A DNA stretch of 64,000 bases, taken from positions 806,001-870,000 of the forward strand of contig LSRY02000035.1 of assembly GCA_001643675.2 (NCBI GenBank). The letters run 5' to 3'. The DNA is from Monocercomonoides exilis (lineage: Eukaryota; Preaxostyla; Oxymonadida; Polymastigidae). Position numbers and translations under genes: made by a program. Every line of letters starts with the position of its first letter. Positions within the stretch are counted from its first letter, which is position 1. The notes beneath the pieces are model-generated. The model was not told where the DNA came from. It saw only the letters and a program-made list of their open reading frames with translations, and searched no databases. Below, one piece after another: positions 35,125 to 45,996 of this stretch.

Positions 35125-37710
35125 CTACCCAGTGATTGAAGTAGGCCCGAGGCTGCCCTTTCGGACAAAGCGATTCCGGTTGCGTCTCTTTCCAGTACTC
35201 GGCTCAAATGAAGGAGTAAAGTCATACCCAGCAGAGGGCAGGAATGAAGAAGAAGAAGAAGAAGAAGTTGTAGATGATGATGAAGTAGAAGAAGAAGGAG
35301 CAAGAGATGATGTGTTGGAACTGCCTGTTGAAGCAGATGATGATGATGACGACGAAGAGGATGAAGAAGACGATGAAGAAGAAGGAAAGATTGAAGGGAG
35401 ATAAGTGTTTGATGTGGACGAAGGGTAAGAGCCGAGTGAAGACTCCTGTGAAGATATGAGGGAGGATGTTCTGGGTGCTGGTAAAGAGGATGAGCGCCAT
35501 GGAATGGTCATTGAAGTGGATGAGGAGGAAGACGAGGGCTGAGCTAAAGATGGAAGATATGAAGAAGATGAAGAAGATGAAGATGGATTTTGTTGTTCTT
35601 CTTTCTTTTTGTCAAATCTTGTTTCTTTTCCAAATGAGAAGTTGGAAGAAGAAGAAGAAGAAGATGATGATGAATATGATGGTGAAGATGAAAATGATGT
35701 TGAATTGCTGCTTTGAAGAGGAGGCAAAGAAAACGACGTTGAATTTGTGTTTGAAGAAGAAGAAGAAGAAGAAGAAGAACTCGAAGAAGAAGATTGCTGA
35801 CTGCCCTTTCTCTCTCCCACTGCACCCATTCCCAATCTATTTGCAGGAGGGCGTGAAGAAGACGATGTGAATGAAGAATAAGAGGAAGGAAAAGCAGACG
35901 GTGAAGGAAGACGCTTCGGAGAGCCCATTCGACGGGCAAAGATGGCATTTGAGTTGGAAGTGACAGCATTTGAAGAGGAAGAGCTGGATGAAGAATTCGA
36001 AGATTGCTTGTCTGCATTTGAGGTTGCGTTGTCCTTCTGCTTCGCTCCCTTTCCTGGCTGGTTGAACATCTCCATCATCTTCTCAAACTCATCATCGAAG
36101 TCGTCAAATGACTGTTTGTCTTTCTTTCTTCCTGAAGATAACTGCTGCTGCTTCTGTTGCTGCTGCTGCTGTTGTTGTTGTGGAAGAGGTGGAAGCACAG
36201 ACGATGGCTGTTTGGCTTTTGACTTTGAATAACCAGATAATGAAGATGTGGATGAGGATGATGCAATGGAAGAAGAAGAGGAAGAGGAAGAAGAATTTGA
36301 AGTATTCTGATTCTGAGGAGGGCGTGTCTTTGGATAAGACAAACCAGAATAAGAGCCGAAGCCGAACAGATCGTCCTCTGCCTGCACACTCTTTCTCGGC
36401 AGCCTCGAAGGCGCCTGTGTATTTGCCTGTGATGGCGCTGAAGGCTTCGAAAGATCAGAGCCAAATGTCTGAAACTGCGGGGCGTATCCCTTTTTGCTGC
36501 CAAACTGGGCAGCTGATGAAGTTGGGTTAGACACAGAAGCAGCAGAAGCAGCAGCATTTGAAGAGAGCATGGCAGAGGTGGAGGTGGAGGAGCCATAGAC
36601 AGGAGTGAACCCGCGGAAGTAGGGGTGGTTGAGTGCCTCTGCAGCAGTCGGGCGGAGAGAAGGGTTGAAGCGGAGAAGGCGCATGAGAAGGTCGATGCCC
36701 TCAGGCGACGCTGAGGGGATGAGGGTGGAGAGAGGCACGCCTGTCACTGCAGGGAGGCGGATGTCCATCTTCCTCGCCTGCGCCACACCTTCTGCCCACT
36801 GCAAGTTGGACGATTGAGGACCTGTTGAAATGAAGAGGTAATGATGTGATGTTATCAAATTGATTATTTGTTAAAAATGATAATTCAAATATTGTAAATG
36901 AAGATATAAATTAGGAAAATTAAACCTCCTGCATCACATGGCGAACCCATAACAGAAAATATTTTAAACAACTGATCCATCTCAGATTTTCCAGGGAAGA
37001 GAGGAGTTTTCATATACAATTCGGCCATAATACAGCCGACTGCCCAAAGATCAATTGGCGAAGAGTAATGATGGCAGCGAAGAAGGACTTCAGGTGCTCG
37101 ATACCATCTTGTAGAAATATATTCAGTGTATGGTGGCATAGACCTGATTTCCCTTGCTTCACCAAAATCTGCAAGTTTAACCGTTGATCCTTTGAAAAGA
37201 AGATTTTCTGGTTTTATATCACGATGAAAAAATCCATTAGTATGCATATAATTCAATCCGGCAAGCGTTTGATATCTATTAAAAAATCATGACATTTGTT
37301 AGAATATATTTCAAAAGCAAAAGTATTATTTTCATACATGACATTTTTAATTCTTTCTTCAGTAAATGGATATTTTGGATCATTCATCTTTTGATAGAGA
37401 TCACCATCAAGAAACTCGAAAATGAAAAATAAATCTGTTCCTTCCCTAATTATTTCCTTCAATTTTTCTATATTAATATGATTAAGCTTTTTGAGTGACT
37501 ATTGTTGGTTGTTATATTGTAAAATGTATAAACGATGAAAGAAAAAGTCCAAACCTTTGCCTCTCGAAGATTTACGCATTCATTCCATGAGTGAAATGGT
37601 CGCTTTATTTTTTTAATTGCGACTATTTCGTTTGTTTGCGTGTTTAGTGCTTTATAGACAATACCATATGAACCGTTCCCAAGCTGCTTTAGAAATTTGA
37701 ACCTCTGCAT
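35125..37710 (-). CDS. MAK/ICK (RCK-family) protein kinase, four exons
   Basis: Exons 37710-37555, 37498-37338, 37275-36926 and 36821-35125 join in phase to 787 aa. The kinase domain covers residues 1 to about 290: GNGSYG (11-16), Lys33 in [12 protein letters not shown] (123-130), DFG (142-144) and the activation motif [19 protein letters not shown] with T156-E-Y158. [20 protein letters not shown] and the segment [20 protein letters not shown] match the RCK family (MAK, ICK, MOK). These kinases control intraflagellar transport and flagellum length, and are activated by CDK20. The last 450 residues are a Ser-rich tail with Gln and Asn runs and no domain, as in MAK/ICK, whose tails are also unstructured. 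TEY rather than TDY is more MOK-like, but the overall match is to MAK/ICK. DFGEA replaces the usual DFGLA. Confidence 0.85.
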
Positions 37711-37886
37711 TTAAAATTGGCAGTGACGCACTTCATAACGCATATTACAAAAATACAACTCAATTTGAAATGAAAACAAATAAATAAATTGGAAAACCGG
37801 AAATACTCGGTCAATGCCAACAGTCGTCTATATATTATGGGTTAAAATATTTTTTTTCACAAAAAATAAAAATTTTCTTTCAATCA

Positions 37887-40800
37887 TCAGTTCTTTGAAG
37901 TAGCATTTTGATGAGTTTGCACAAAAGCAGGATCTAATGATTTTTTGCGTTTTAAAGCTTCTTCACTTACAAGTTGTTTTTGCAGTTTGACAATTAGCTG
38001 AGCTGCAGTTGAAGCACTCCCTCTCAGATCACTCAAAGAACGTGCAAGAAAACTGAGCAAATAGCAAACGCCCGTGATTGGATTGTGGCCCTGTTCAAAG
38101 GAGCCATCGCCAGATATCAGTCCCGCCAAAGAGGCAGTGCTTGCACACGAAGCGTCGAGTGAAGGAGAAAAAGCGACTGTAGAAGGGGTGGAAGGAGGGG
38201 TGGCGTTGAGTGTGGTGAGAGTCTGTTTGAAGCAGGAATACAGCCAATAGACAGAATTCTGCCCAGGAGAAGAGGAATTGAGGGAGGCGTAGCTGGCAGA
38301 AGAGGGGTGTGATGTGAGAGTCAGCGAATTATGGTTAGATTTTGTGGGTGTGAAAGCACTCATTGAATCAACAGATGATAATGTTGGCGTGGTGGAGCGT
38401 GAACTTGGGCGGGAGAATGAAAGAGAAGAAGAAGAAGAGAGAGAAGGGCTTTGTTCTTGCTCGGAGAGTGCAGAGTGAGAAAGAGAGGAATTGGAAGAGG
38501 AAGGAGAGGTGCTGTTTGAAGAAGAAGAAGATGATGATGAAGAAGGAAGAGTGGCAAATGAAACGTGTGCAGAAGAAGAAGAAGAAGAGCCGATGTGTCT
38601 GTCAGAAGGTGATGTTCTCATGGAGACTGCCACAACAGAGCGGAGGGAGTTTCTGATGGACATCACATCCGACGCCACGCAGATTGAAAGGAGAACGCTG
38701 TACAGATGAAGTGTTGCGATCAATTCTGATGCAGAAGGAAGATTAGATTCATCAGAAATGGATGAAGAAGAAGGAGAAGAGGGAGAGGAAGAGGAGGAAG
38801 AAGAAGTAAACGAAGAAGGAATTGCCAGTTCCAGTGAATCTTTATCGAACTCTGAATTTTCCTTTTGTTCACTCTCATCCTCTTTCAAATTCTCCGTCTC
38901 TTCTATTTCTCCGTTCTGGCAGCTGCGAAGGAGAACCAGCGAGTTCTGTGCGATGGAACGCAGCTTCTCGACAGTCGAGTCTTTCCTCTGTGAAACAGAA
39001 ACAGTGGAGAGCGAGCGGTGGAGAAGAGAAGGCGAAAAGGAAGAGTCAACAGGAAGAGTGGAGAATGAAGGAGAAGGTGAGGAAAGAAGAGGAGTGGTGA
39101 AGACGTTGGAGTTTGGAGAGAGGTCTGTCACTGGAGTGGCACTCCCAGGTGGAGCAGCAGCCTGGTTGTGTGCTTGTATCTGTGCTTGCAGCTCAGAGAA
39201 TGTGTTGAGCGAGGCATTTGAGGCAGAAGGAGAGAGAGAGATGCTGTTTGGCCGCGAAGCAGAAGGTGAGAGAGGGAAATGGTTCATGTTGGAAGAGGCA
39301 GAAGGCGAAGGGGCAAACAGCTTGCTGATCTGAGGCGGGACAGAAGGCGATTGAATGTGAGAGACGCAGTTGTTGACGACTGCTGTGTACATTCCACTGA
39401 ATGGCTGAATCATCTGCACTTCTTTCTCTTTCTTCAATTCGATCTGTTTGGACTCGATTTCTGCACTCAGCTCGTTCAGCTGCTTTTGAAGATCCATCTT
39501 CTTCTGTTCTTCTTGTTGCGCCTGCTCCTTTTGCTCTTTCTGCTCTTCAGTTATTCTGTTGCATTCTGCTTCCAGTTTGTTTTTCTCTTCTCTTGCTTCA
39601 GACAGCTCTGCTTCAACACTCTTCAATTCTTGTGATATCTTCTCTTCTTTCTCTTCCATTTCTTTTATCTTTTCTTCGAATTCGTTTTGTTTCTGTGCTA
39701 ATTTCTCCTTCACTTCGCCCAGTTCTTTCTCTGTTGCCTTTCGAGAACTGTCTGCTTCAGCACATTTCTCTTGCATTTCTCTCAACTTTTCATCTGAAGC
39801 CTCAATGCTCTTCTTTCTTTCATCCAACTCCTTTTGAGCTTTTTCAACAGAAATCGCACAATTTTCAATAGTTTTCTCGAATTCTTGCTTTTTCTCGTCC
39901 AAATTGTCGATTTCTGTGCTTAGCTTTGTTTTCGATTTCTTCATTGCCTCCAACTCTTTCTGGTAATTCTTCGTTTTCTCACGCAACGCTTTCACTTCTT
40001 CTTCCACTTTCTTCTTTTCTTCTTCAATTTCCTTTTTCCCTTCTTCAATTTTCGCTTTTTCTTCTTCTGTTTTCTTCTTCTCTTCTTCCATTTTCATTTT
40101 CTCTTCTTTCATCTCTTTCTCATTTTTCTCTAATTTCTCCAAATTAATCTCCAACTCTTTCGCATTTTCATCCACTTTCTGCTTTTCCTTCTTCAAATTC
40201 TCAATTTCTGTCTGAAGAGTCTCAATCTGCTTTCTCTTTTCTGCTATTTCTTGGCTGGCTTCACCTGATTCTGCCTGTATTCCTTCCAATTCCTTCTTCT
40301 TCTCATTCACTTCGTTTTCTGTTTCATTCAGCAATTCTTTCTGCTCTTCAATTTCTTTCTGAACGTCACCCAAAGATTTCTCTGTTTGCTGTTTTTGTGA
40401 TTTCACTTCTGTCTCCATCTCTTTCAATTCTTTTATCTCCTTCAAAACTGCCTCTTTCTGTCTCATCACATCTGACACTGCATTTTGTGCTTCTTCTTTT
40501 TCCCTTTCGATTTCATCGATTTCCGTTTGCTTTGCCTCAACCTCCTTTTGCAACGTTGCAAGCTTTTCTTCAGTGCTGTGGAGTTCGCTTGTAACGCTGT
40601 TCAATTCAGAAACCTGCTTTTCATATCCTTCTTTTCCTTCCTTCAAAATCTGCAGTTCTTTTTCTTCTTTCTCTTTTCTCTGCATCAGCCCCTCCACTTC
40701 GCTCTGAAGATTCGCAGCTGCCTTTCTCGTTTCTTCCTCTTCTTTCTTTGCACTCTCAACATTTTCCTTCATCTCATTCATTGTCTTCCTCAAATTCTCG

Positions 40801-43800
40801 CTTTCCTTCTGCAATGCCCCCATCTTCTCTGTCTGCTCCTCAATCTTCTGCTTCAAATCCTCGTTCTGTTTTTCTTTCTCTTTCATTCTGTCGTTCAGCT
40901 CATTCTCTTGTTTCTGCTTGCCCTTCAGCGCTTTCTCAATCTGCTTCATTTTCTTTTGAGTTTCTGCACAGTTCTTCTGCATTTCGCTGTGTTCTTTCGA
41001 ACATTTCTCTAATTTCTGCACTGTTTCTGCAAGTAGATTTCGTTCATTATCACATTTTGCTTTCGTCTCTTCCAAAATTTTGGATTCCTCTTCACATTCT
41101 TTCTGAATTGCTTCAAGTTGTTTTGTGACTTCTGCACATTTATTTTCTGCCTCTTCGCATTTTTTCTGTTCCTCAGAGTGTTTTTTCATCGTTTCTTCGT
41201 ATTCTCCCTGCATTTCGTTCAGTTTGTTGTTCATGTCTTTTCTTTTATGTGTCAATTCTTCCACTTTTTGCTCTGCTTTCATTCTGTTTTCATTCACTTC
41301 TTCGAATGATTTCTGTGCTTCTGCCACATTTTTCTCAATTTCTTCTTGTTTTTGCTTCAATTCTGTGACAATTCTTTGCCCATCTTCGCACTTCTTCATT
41401 GTTTCTATCTTTTCTTTCTCCAGTTTTTCAATGTCATTTTGCATTTCATCCTTCTGATTCTTTTTCTCTTCGCAATTTGCTTGCAGCTCTTTCAGCTTCG
41501 CTTCCAACTCTTCGCTCGTCTTCCTCGTTTTCTCTCTTTTCTTTTCTGCTTTTTCTATTTGTTTGTTGAGCGCTTCTTTCTTTTTCTGCTCTTCTTCGTT
41601 CTCCTTCTGCACTTTCACAAGCCTTTCTTCCTCATCTGCCTGCTTCTTTTGGATAACTTTCAGCTTTTCCTGTGCTTCCTCAATGGAAGATTGGATTTCT
41701 TTGTGTCTCTCTTCTGCTTCAGCGATATTCTGCTGGATGTGCTCGTGTTTATCTTCACTCTCCAAACAAGTCCTTTGCGCCCTTTCGAGTTGCTCTTCCT
41801 TTTCTCTTATCAATTCTTCCCTTTCTTTAATCATTTTTTCCTTTTCTTTTATCATTCTTTCCGTCTCTTCACACTTCGCTTGAGTCTCTCTCAGTGTTTC
41901 CTTTGCGCTGTCAACCAACTTTCGCATGTGTTCATGTTCTGAATGTGTTTTATCGGCTTCTTTCTGTTTCTCCTCCCTTTTCTGCTCTGCTTCTTCCTGC
42001 TTCATCAAAAGAACCTTCAGCTTTTCTTCTGCTTTCTCTGCATCTGCATTCAATTCTTGTATCTTTTCAGTCAAACCTTCAACTGTTTTCTCCTCATCGC
42101 TCTTCATTTTCAACGCTGCTGCACACTCATTCTGAATGTTTTTGAAGACTTCTTCTTCTTCTTTCTTCTTCTTCTCCAGTTCTTCGCAGCTGTGTTTCAA
42201 CTCCTCAAGGCGATTGTTGATGTCTGAACACAATTTCTCTGTTTCCTCGTTCTTTTCACTCGCATTTTCGCATTTGGCCTGCAGTTCATTGAGCAATTCC
42301 TCCTTTTCCTTGCAATTCTCTTTCAGCTCTTGCAATTTTCTTGTCTCTTTTTCCATTTCAGCTTTTCTTGTTTGTTCTTCTTTGACATATTCTTCTTGAA
42401 GTTGTGCGTTTTTCTCTTCCATCGACTTCACCTCAGCTTCGACTCTTTCTTTGGCTTTCTCCAATTCATCTAACCTGCTTTTTTGAGCTGAATTCTTCTT
42501 CTCCAACTGCTCACTCTCATTCACAAGTTCATTCAGTTCTGTTTGGCGTTCTTTGATTTCACACTCAATTTCATCATGCTGCTTTGTCAGTTCCTCGTTT
42601 TCCTTTCTCACTTTCTTCGATTCCTCTTTCGCTGCTTCTATTTCCTTTTCTAACCCCGTTTTTTCTTCCTCTTTTGTCTGTATTTCATTCGTTACTTCAA
42701 CCAGCTGTGCTTTTTTAGCTTTCACTTCTTCTTCGAGTTGCTTCAATTGTGTCGAAAAAATCGATTTTTCTTTTTCTTCCTCTTCTTTTCGTTGCTTCAT
42801 TTCTGTCTCAAGAAGTTTGCTTTCGCTTCTGAGCAATTTAACTTGTCTTGTCTCTTCCTCCACTTTAGATTCTTCTTCCTCTTTTTCTTTTTCTGCTGCT
42901 TTTGTTTCCACTTTCAGTGCTGCCAAAACCACTTCCAAGTCTTCGATTTCGCCTTGCAGCTGATCAACATGCTCTTTTTCTGCTTCTTTCTCTTCAGAAA
43001 TTCCATTCAAAATGGCTTCACTTTGTGCCTTTTCTTGCATCTGCTTCTTGATTTCAGTGAGGATTGCTTCTAATTCTGCATCTCTTTCCTTTTTCTCTTT
43101 CAAATACATCTCTTTTTCTCTCAAATACTCTTTTTCCTCTTCCTTTATTTTCTCCTCCAGCTGCTGCATTTCACTCATCATCTGATTTTTCCTCTGTGAC
43201 ATCTCTTTCATCTCGTTTTCTATGCTTAGCAACTCTTCTCGTTTGCTCCTTTCTTCTTCTTTGTTCTTCCTCTCATTTTCCTTGTTCTTGCTTTCCATCT
43301 CACACAGCTTCTGCTCCTTCTCTTCCAGTTCTGCTGCCATTGTTTTGAGTGTCTTCATCATGTCGATGCTTTGCTTCAGGATTGCCTCATTTTCCTCCTG
43401 CAGCGCAACATACTCCGCAACAAACCTGTCCTGCTGGAATGCTGCTGCCCCAGACACAAACGGTGAAGAGTGGGGAGAGGTCAGTTCATCAACTGAATTG
43501 AAAAGCCTCGAACGCGACTTCGAAGACGCGGGAGACATCGGACTTGAAAATGAGGAAGAAGCGCTTAGACTATCCTTTTGAGGAGTGGAAAGTGTTGTTT
43601 TTGATTCATCGAATTTTTCTAGTTGTTCCTCTTTTTCTTCCACCTGCGAAAATGTTGAATTCCTCAAAGAGGATCCTTCAAGAACTGCATTAATTCTGTT
43701 TTTCCTTTTGTTGTAAAGAGATTCTGGTGTCTTTTTTTGAGCAAAAGCATCTGATTTTTGGGTTGTCTCTTGATTTGAATGAACTGGCGAAGATTTTTCT

Positions 43801-44509
43801 GAAGGCAAATATACTTCTTTTGCTATAAGCAAGTTTTCAACTCTTGTCACATCACTTGAAGATAAGGATTGAGTTAAAAGGGGATTTTGTTTTATTAATT
43901 TAGCATCTGCAATCGATAAAAATCGCGAACTGCCATATTGAGATTTGCTACCTTGTTTGTTCAAACGTTGGAGTACTTGCTCAACAAAATCGATAAATGA
44001 TTTTGGATAATTTTCACTATTGTTTTGGAGATCACATCCAGGAACATTATCCGGTTCAGGAATCATAAAAAATGCGCTCAAAAATGAGACTTGGTCTTCC
44101 AACGATTGGAAAAGTTCATCATCACCATCATATATTTGCTGACATGTTTCCTTCAGGATCTGTCGGATTTTTGTTTTGTTTGCAATTGCCTACAGAAATT
44201 AAAAAAATATTATTAACCAAAAAATAAGAAAAATAGACAAACAAAAGATGCAGTTTTTGATTCATCCTGCTTTACATTAGCAATTAATTTGCTTAAAAGC
44301 GGATGTTTTTCTGAATCACACATAAATAGCTTGAAACTCTTGGTCAAAGAATTTGAAGAAATTAAATAAATAATGGGCACTGTTCGAATTGGATGTGAAG
44401 CAATGAATGCATTTAAATGGAAGGAATGTTCCAAATGTATTAACATTATAAAATCTGATATTTTGGATTCATAATTGAAAGGTTGGAAATTATTAAACTT
44501 TTTAATCAA
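37887..44509 (-). CDS. Large coiled-coil protein, two exons
   Basis: Exon 1 is 44509-44243 and exon 2 is 44189-37887, with a 53-nt intron (GTTTGT to CTGTAG), giving 2,189 aa. Residues 1 to about 190 look globular and include SKTASFAIANKTKIRQILKE and LEDQVSFLSAFFMIPEPDNV. Residues about 190-340 are Ser-rich linker. About 340-1680 is a near-continuous heptad coiled coil of Glu, Lys, Gln and Leu. The rest is Ser-rich with short hydrophobic helices, such as IATLHLYSVLLSICVASDVM and SVYWLYSCFKQTLTTL, that suggest a small helical C-terminal domain. The family is not identified. The layout, an N-terminal globular head then a very long rod, fits a tether or cytoskeletal scaffold (golgin-, EEA1- or basal-body-like). 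The 3' end lies 176 nt from the MAK-like kinase. Confidence 0.7.
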
Positions 44510-44631
44510 ATGAAATGTTTATCAAATGAAAATACATAAACGTTACACATCACATCATTCAAAGAATTGAACTTAAACGCTAAATTAACAAACAAGCATA
44601 AATAATTTTCGATTTCAAAACAAAAATCGTC

Positions 44632-45693
44632 TTACTTTAATTTGAATTTGACTTCTTTCCATCCATCGAAATAATCTCCGGTATCTGCTCTCCCACCTGT
44701 TAAATATTGAGAGCCTCGCTTTTTCTCTGAATCGCTTTCATCATCGTCTTCCTCATCTTCGTCTCTATAACCTTTTCCTCTCTTTGCAGTAAGAGACACG
44801 CTCATTCCTCCTTTAGTATTCTCCACCTTGAGATCAACATCTCTTTCATCATCCACCCCCAACAATTCTCCGGCTGAAATTACACCGATTTTCATTAGCT
44901 CCAATTCAAATGTTTTTTTGCTCATGTGTTGCCCTCCAAATGGCTTTGCTGTCATCCAATTCTTAATAATTGTTCCTTGTCTATAAACGAGGACTGTTGG
45001 GCAATTTTCATCCGGATAATTGTGAATAGCTTCTGCTCCTCTAATCTTGACAAATTTTATTTGGGGATGAACCGATGCAACAACGTTGAAAATTTCTTCA
45101 AGCTGAGCAACTTCTCGGCTTCTGAACATTTCATCAAAAATATAAAGATTAAGAATTTTTAAATGTGCAAATAAAATGAACTAACCCAGAGCATGTGAGT
45201 AAAAGAACAACATCAACTTTTTTGCTCGCCTCCGTAACTTCACGTTTATAGTCTGGCTCCGTAATCGCAAAGACTCGACCATAGCAATTTGCACTTTGCT
45301 CCTGTTTTAACTCTTGCAGTCTTTTTTCGCTGGAGGAATAAATGAATCTTTAAAAAAATTTCAAGTTAGGCCAGCAGGCATACCGATATTTTTCTAAAAA
45401 CATTCGCTCTTCCTCTTCTTCTTCCTCCAATTCTTCTCGGGTAGGCTTTTCATCTTTTCCATCAGGGCTGAAATAAACACCTTTTGGACCTAATTCAGGA
45501 TCCTTTAATTCCGGACGAGCTAAATAAAAAAATTGAATAATTATTTTTCAGTGAAATGCAATCTTCTTCTGAAAAGGAATTTCAAACTATCATCGATAAC
45601 ATCTCTTTTAACAAGTTCATCGTGGAACTGTGTGGTGATAATTCCATCAGGTCTTATATTTGACCTTGTATCAACAAAAGGTACGAAAGACAT
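44632..45693 (-). CDS. Phosducin-like protein, PhLP2/PDCL3 type, four exons
   Basis: Exons 45693-45588, 45519-45384, 45329-45186 and 45121-44632 join in phase to 291 aa; introns are 54-68 nt. The N-terminal helix reads TTQFHDELVKRDVIDD, the position of the DTEWNDILRKKGI segment in PDCL3. GRVFAITEPDYKREVTEASK starts the thioredoxin-like fold, and SREVAQLEEIFNVVASVHPQ with KFVKIRGAEAIHNYPDENCP, TVLVYRQGTIIKNW and FGGQHMSKKTFELEL complete it. PhLP2 proteins are cochaperones of the CCT chaperonin that help fold actin, tubulin and other clients. The redox Cys pair of thioredoxin is absent, as is usual in this family. The C-terminus is longer than usual, with an acidic Asp/Glu/Ser stretch and a Lys-rich end. 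Confidence 0.85.
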
Positions 45694-45996
45694 TTTAAAT
45701 AATTTTTTCGATCATTTTTTGTTTGGGATTTTCTTTAATTGGGTCATGAATGCTGATTAATGTTTCTAAATATTATAATAACAGCATACTCTTATTTTAT
45801 CAGATGAAACGAAAATTTGAAAGAACTCAAATTTTATCATTGTTAACTTTGTGTAAAGAAATTTTTTAAAAAATAAAAGAATTATAAAAATTAATGAAAC
45901 GGTGAAAGAAAAGCAAATAACTGCATAAAAATATAAGTGTTCGCTTAATTCGTAAAAAATATTCTTTTTAAAAACAAGAAAATATAAGGGGAGATG
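45694..45996. other. Intergenic
   Basis: Spacer of 303 nt between the 3' end of the transporter gene and the start of the phosducin-like gene. AT-rich, nothing recognised. Confidence 0.6.

Noticed and set aside
39279-43581. Numerous plus-strand frames rich in Leu, Phe and Ser
   Set aside because: They are the antisense of the coiled-coil gene, whose Glu/Lys codons give Phe/Leu/Ser on the other strand.
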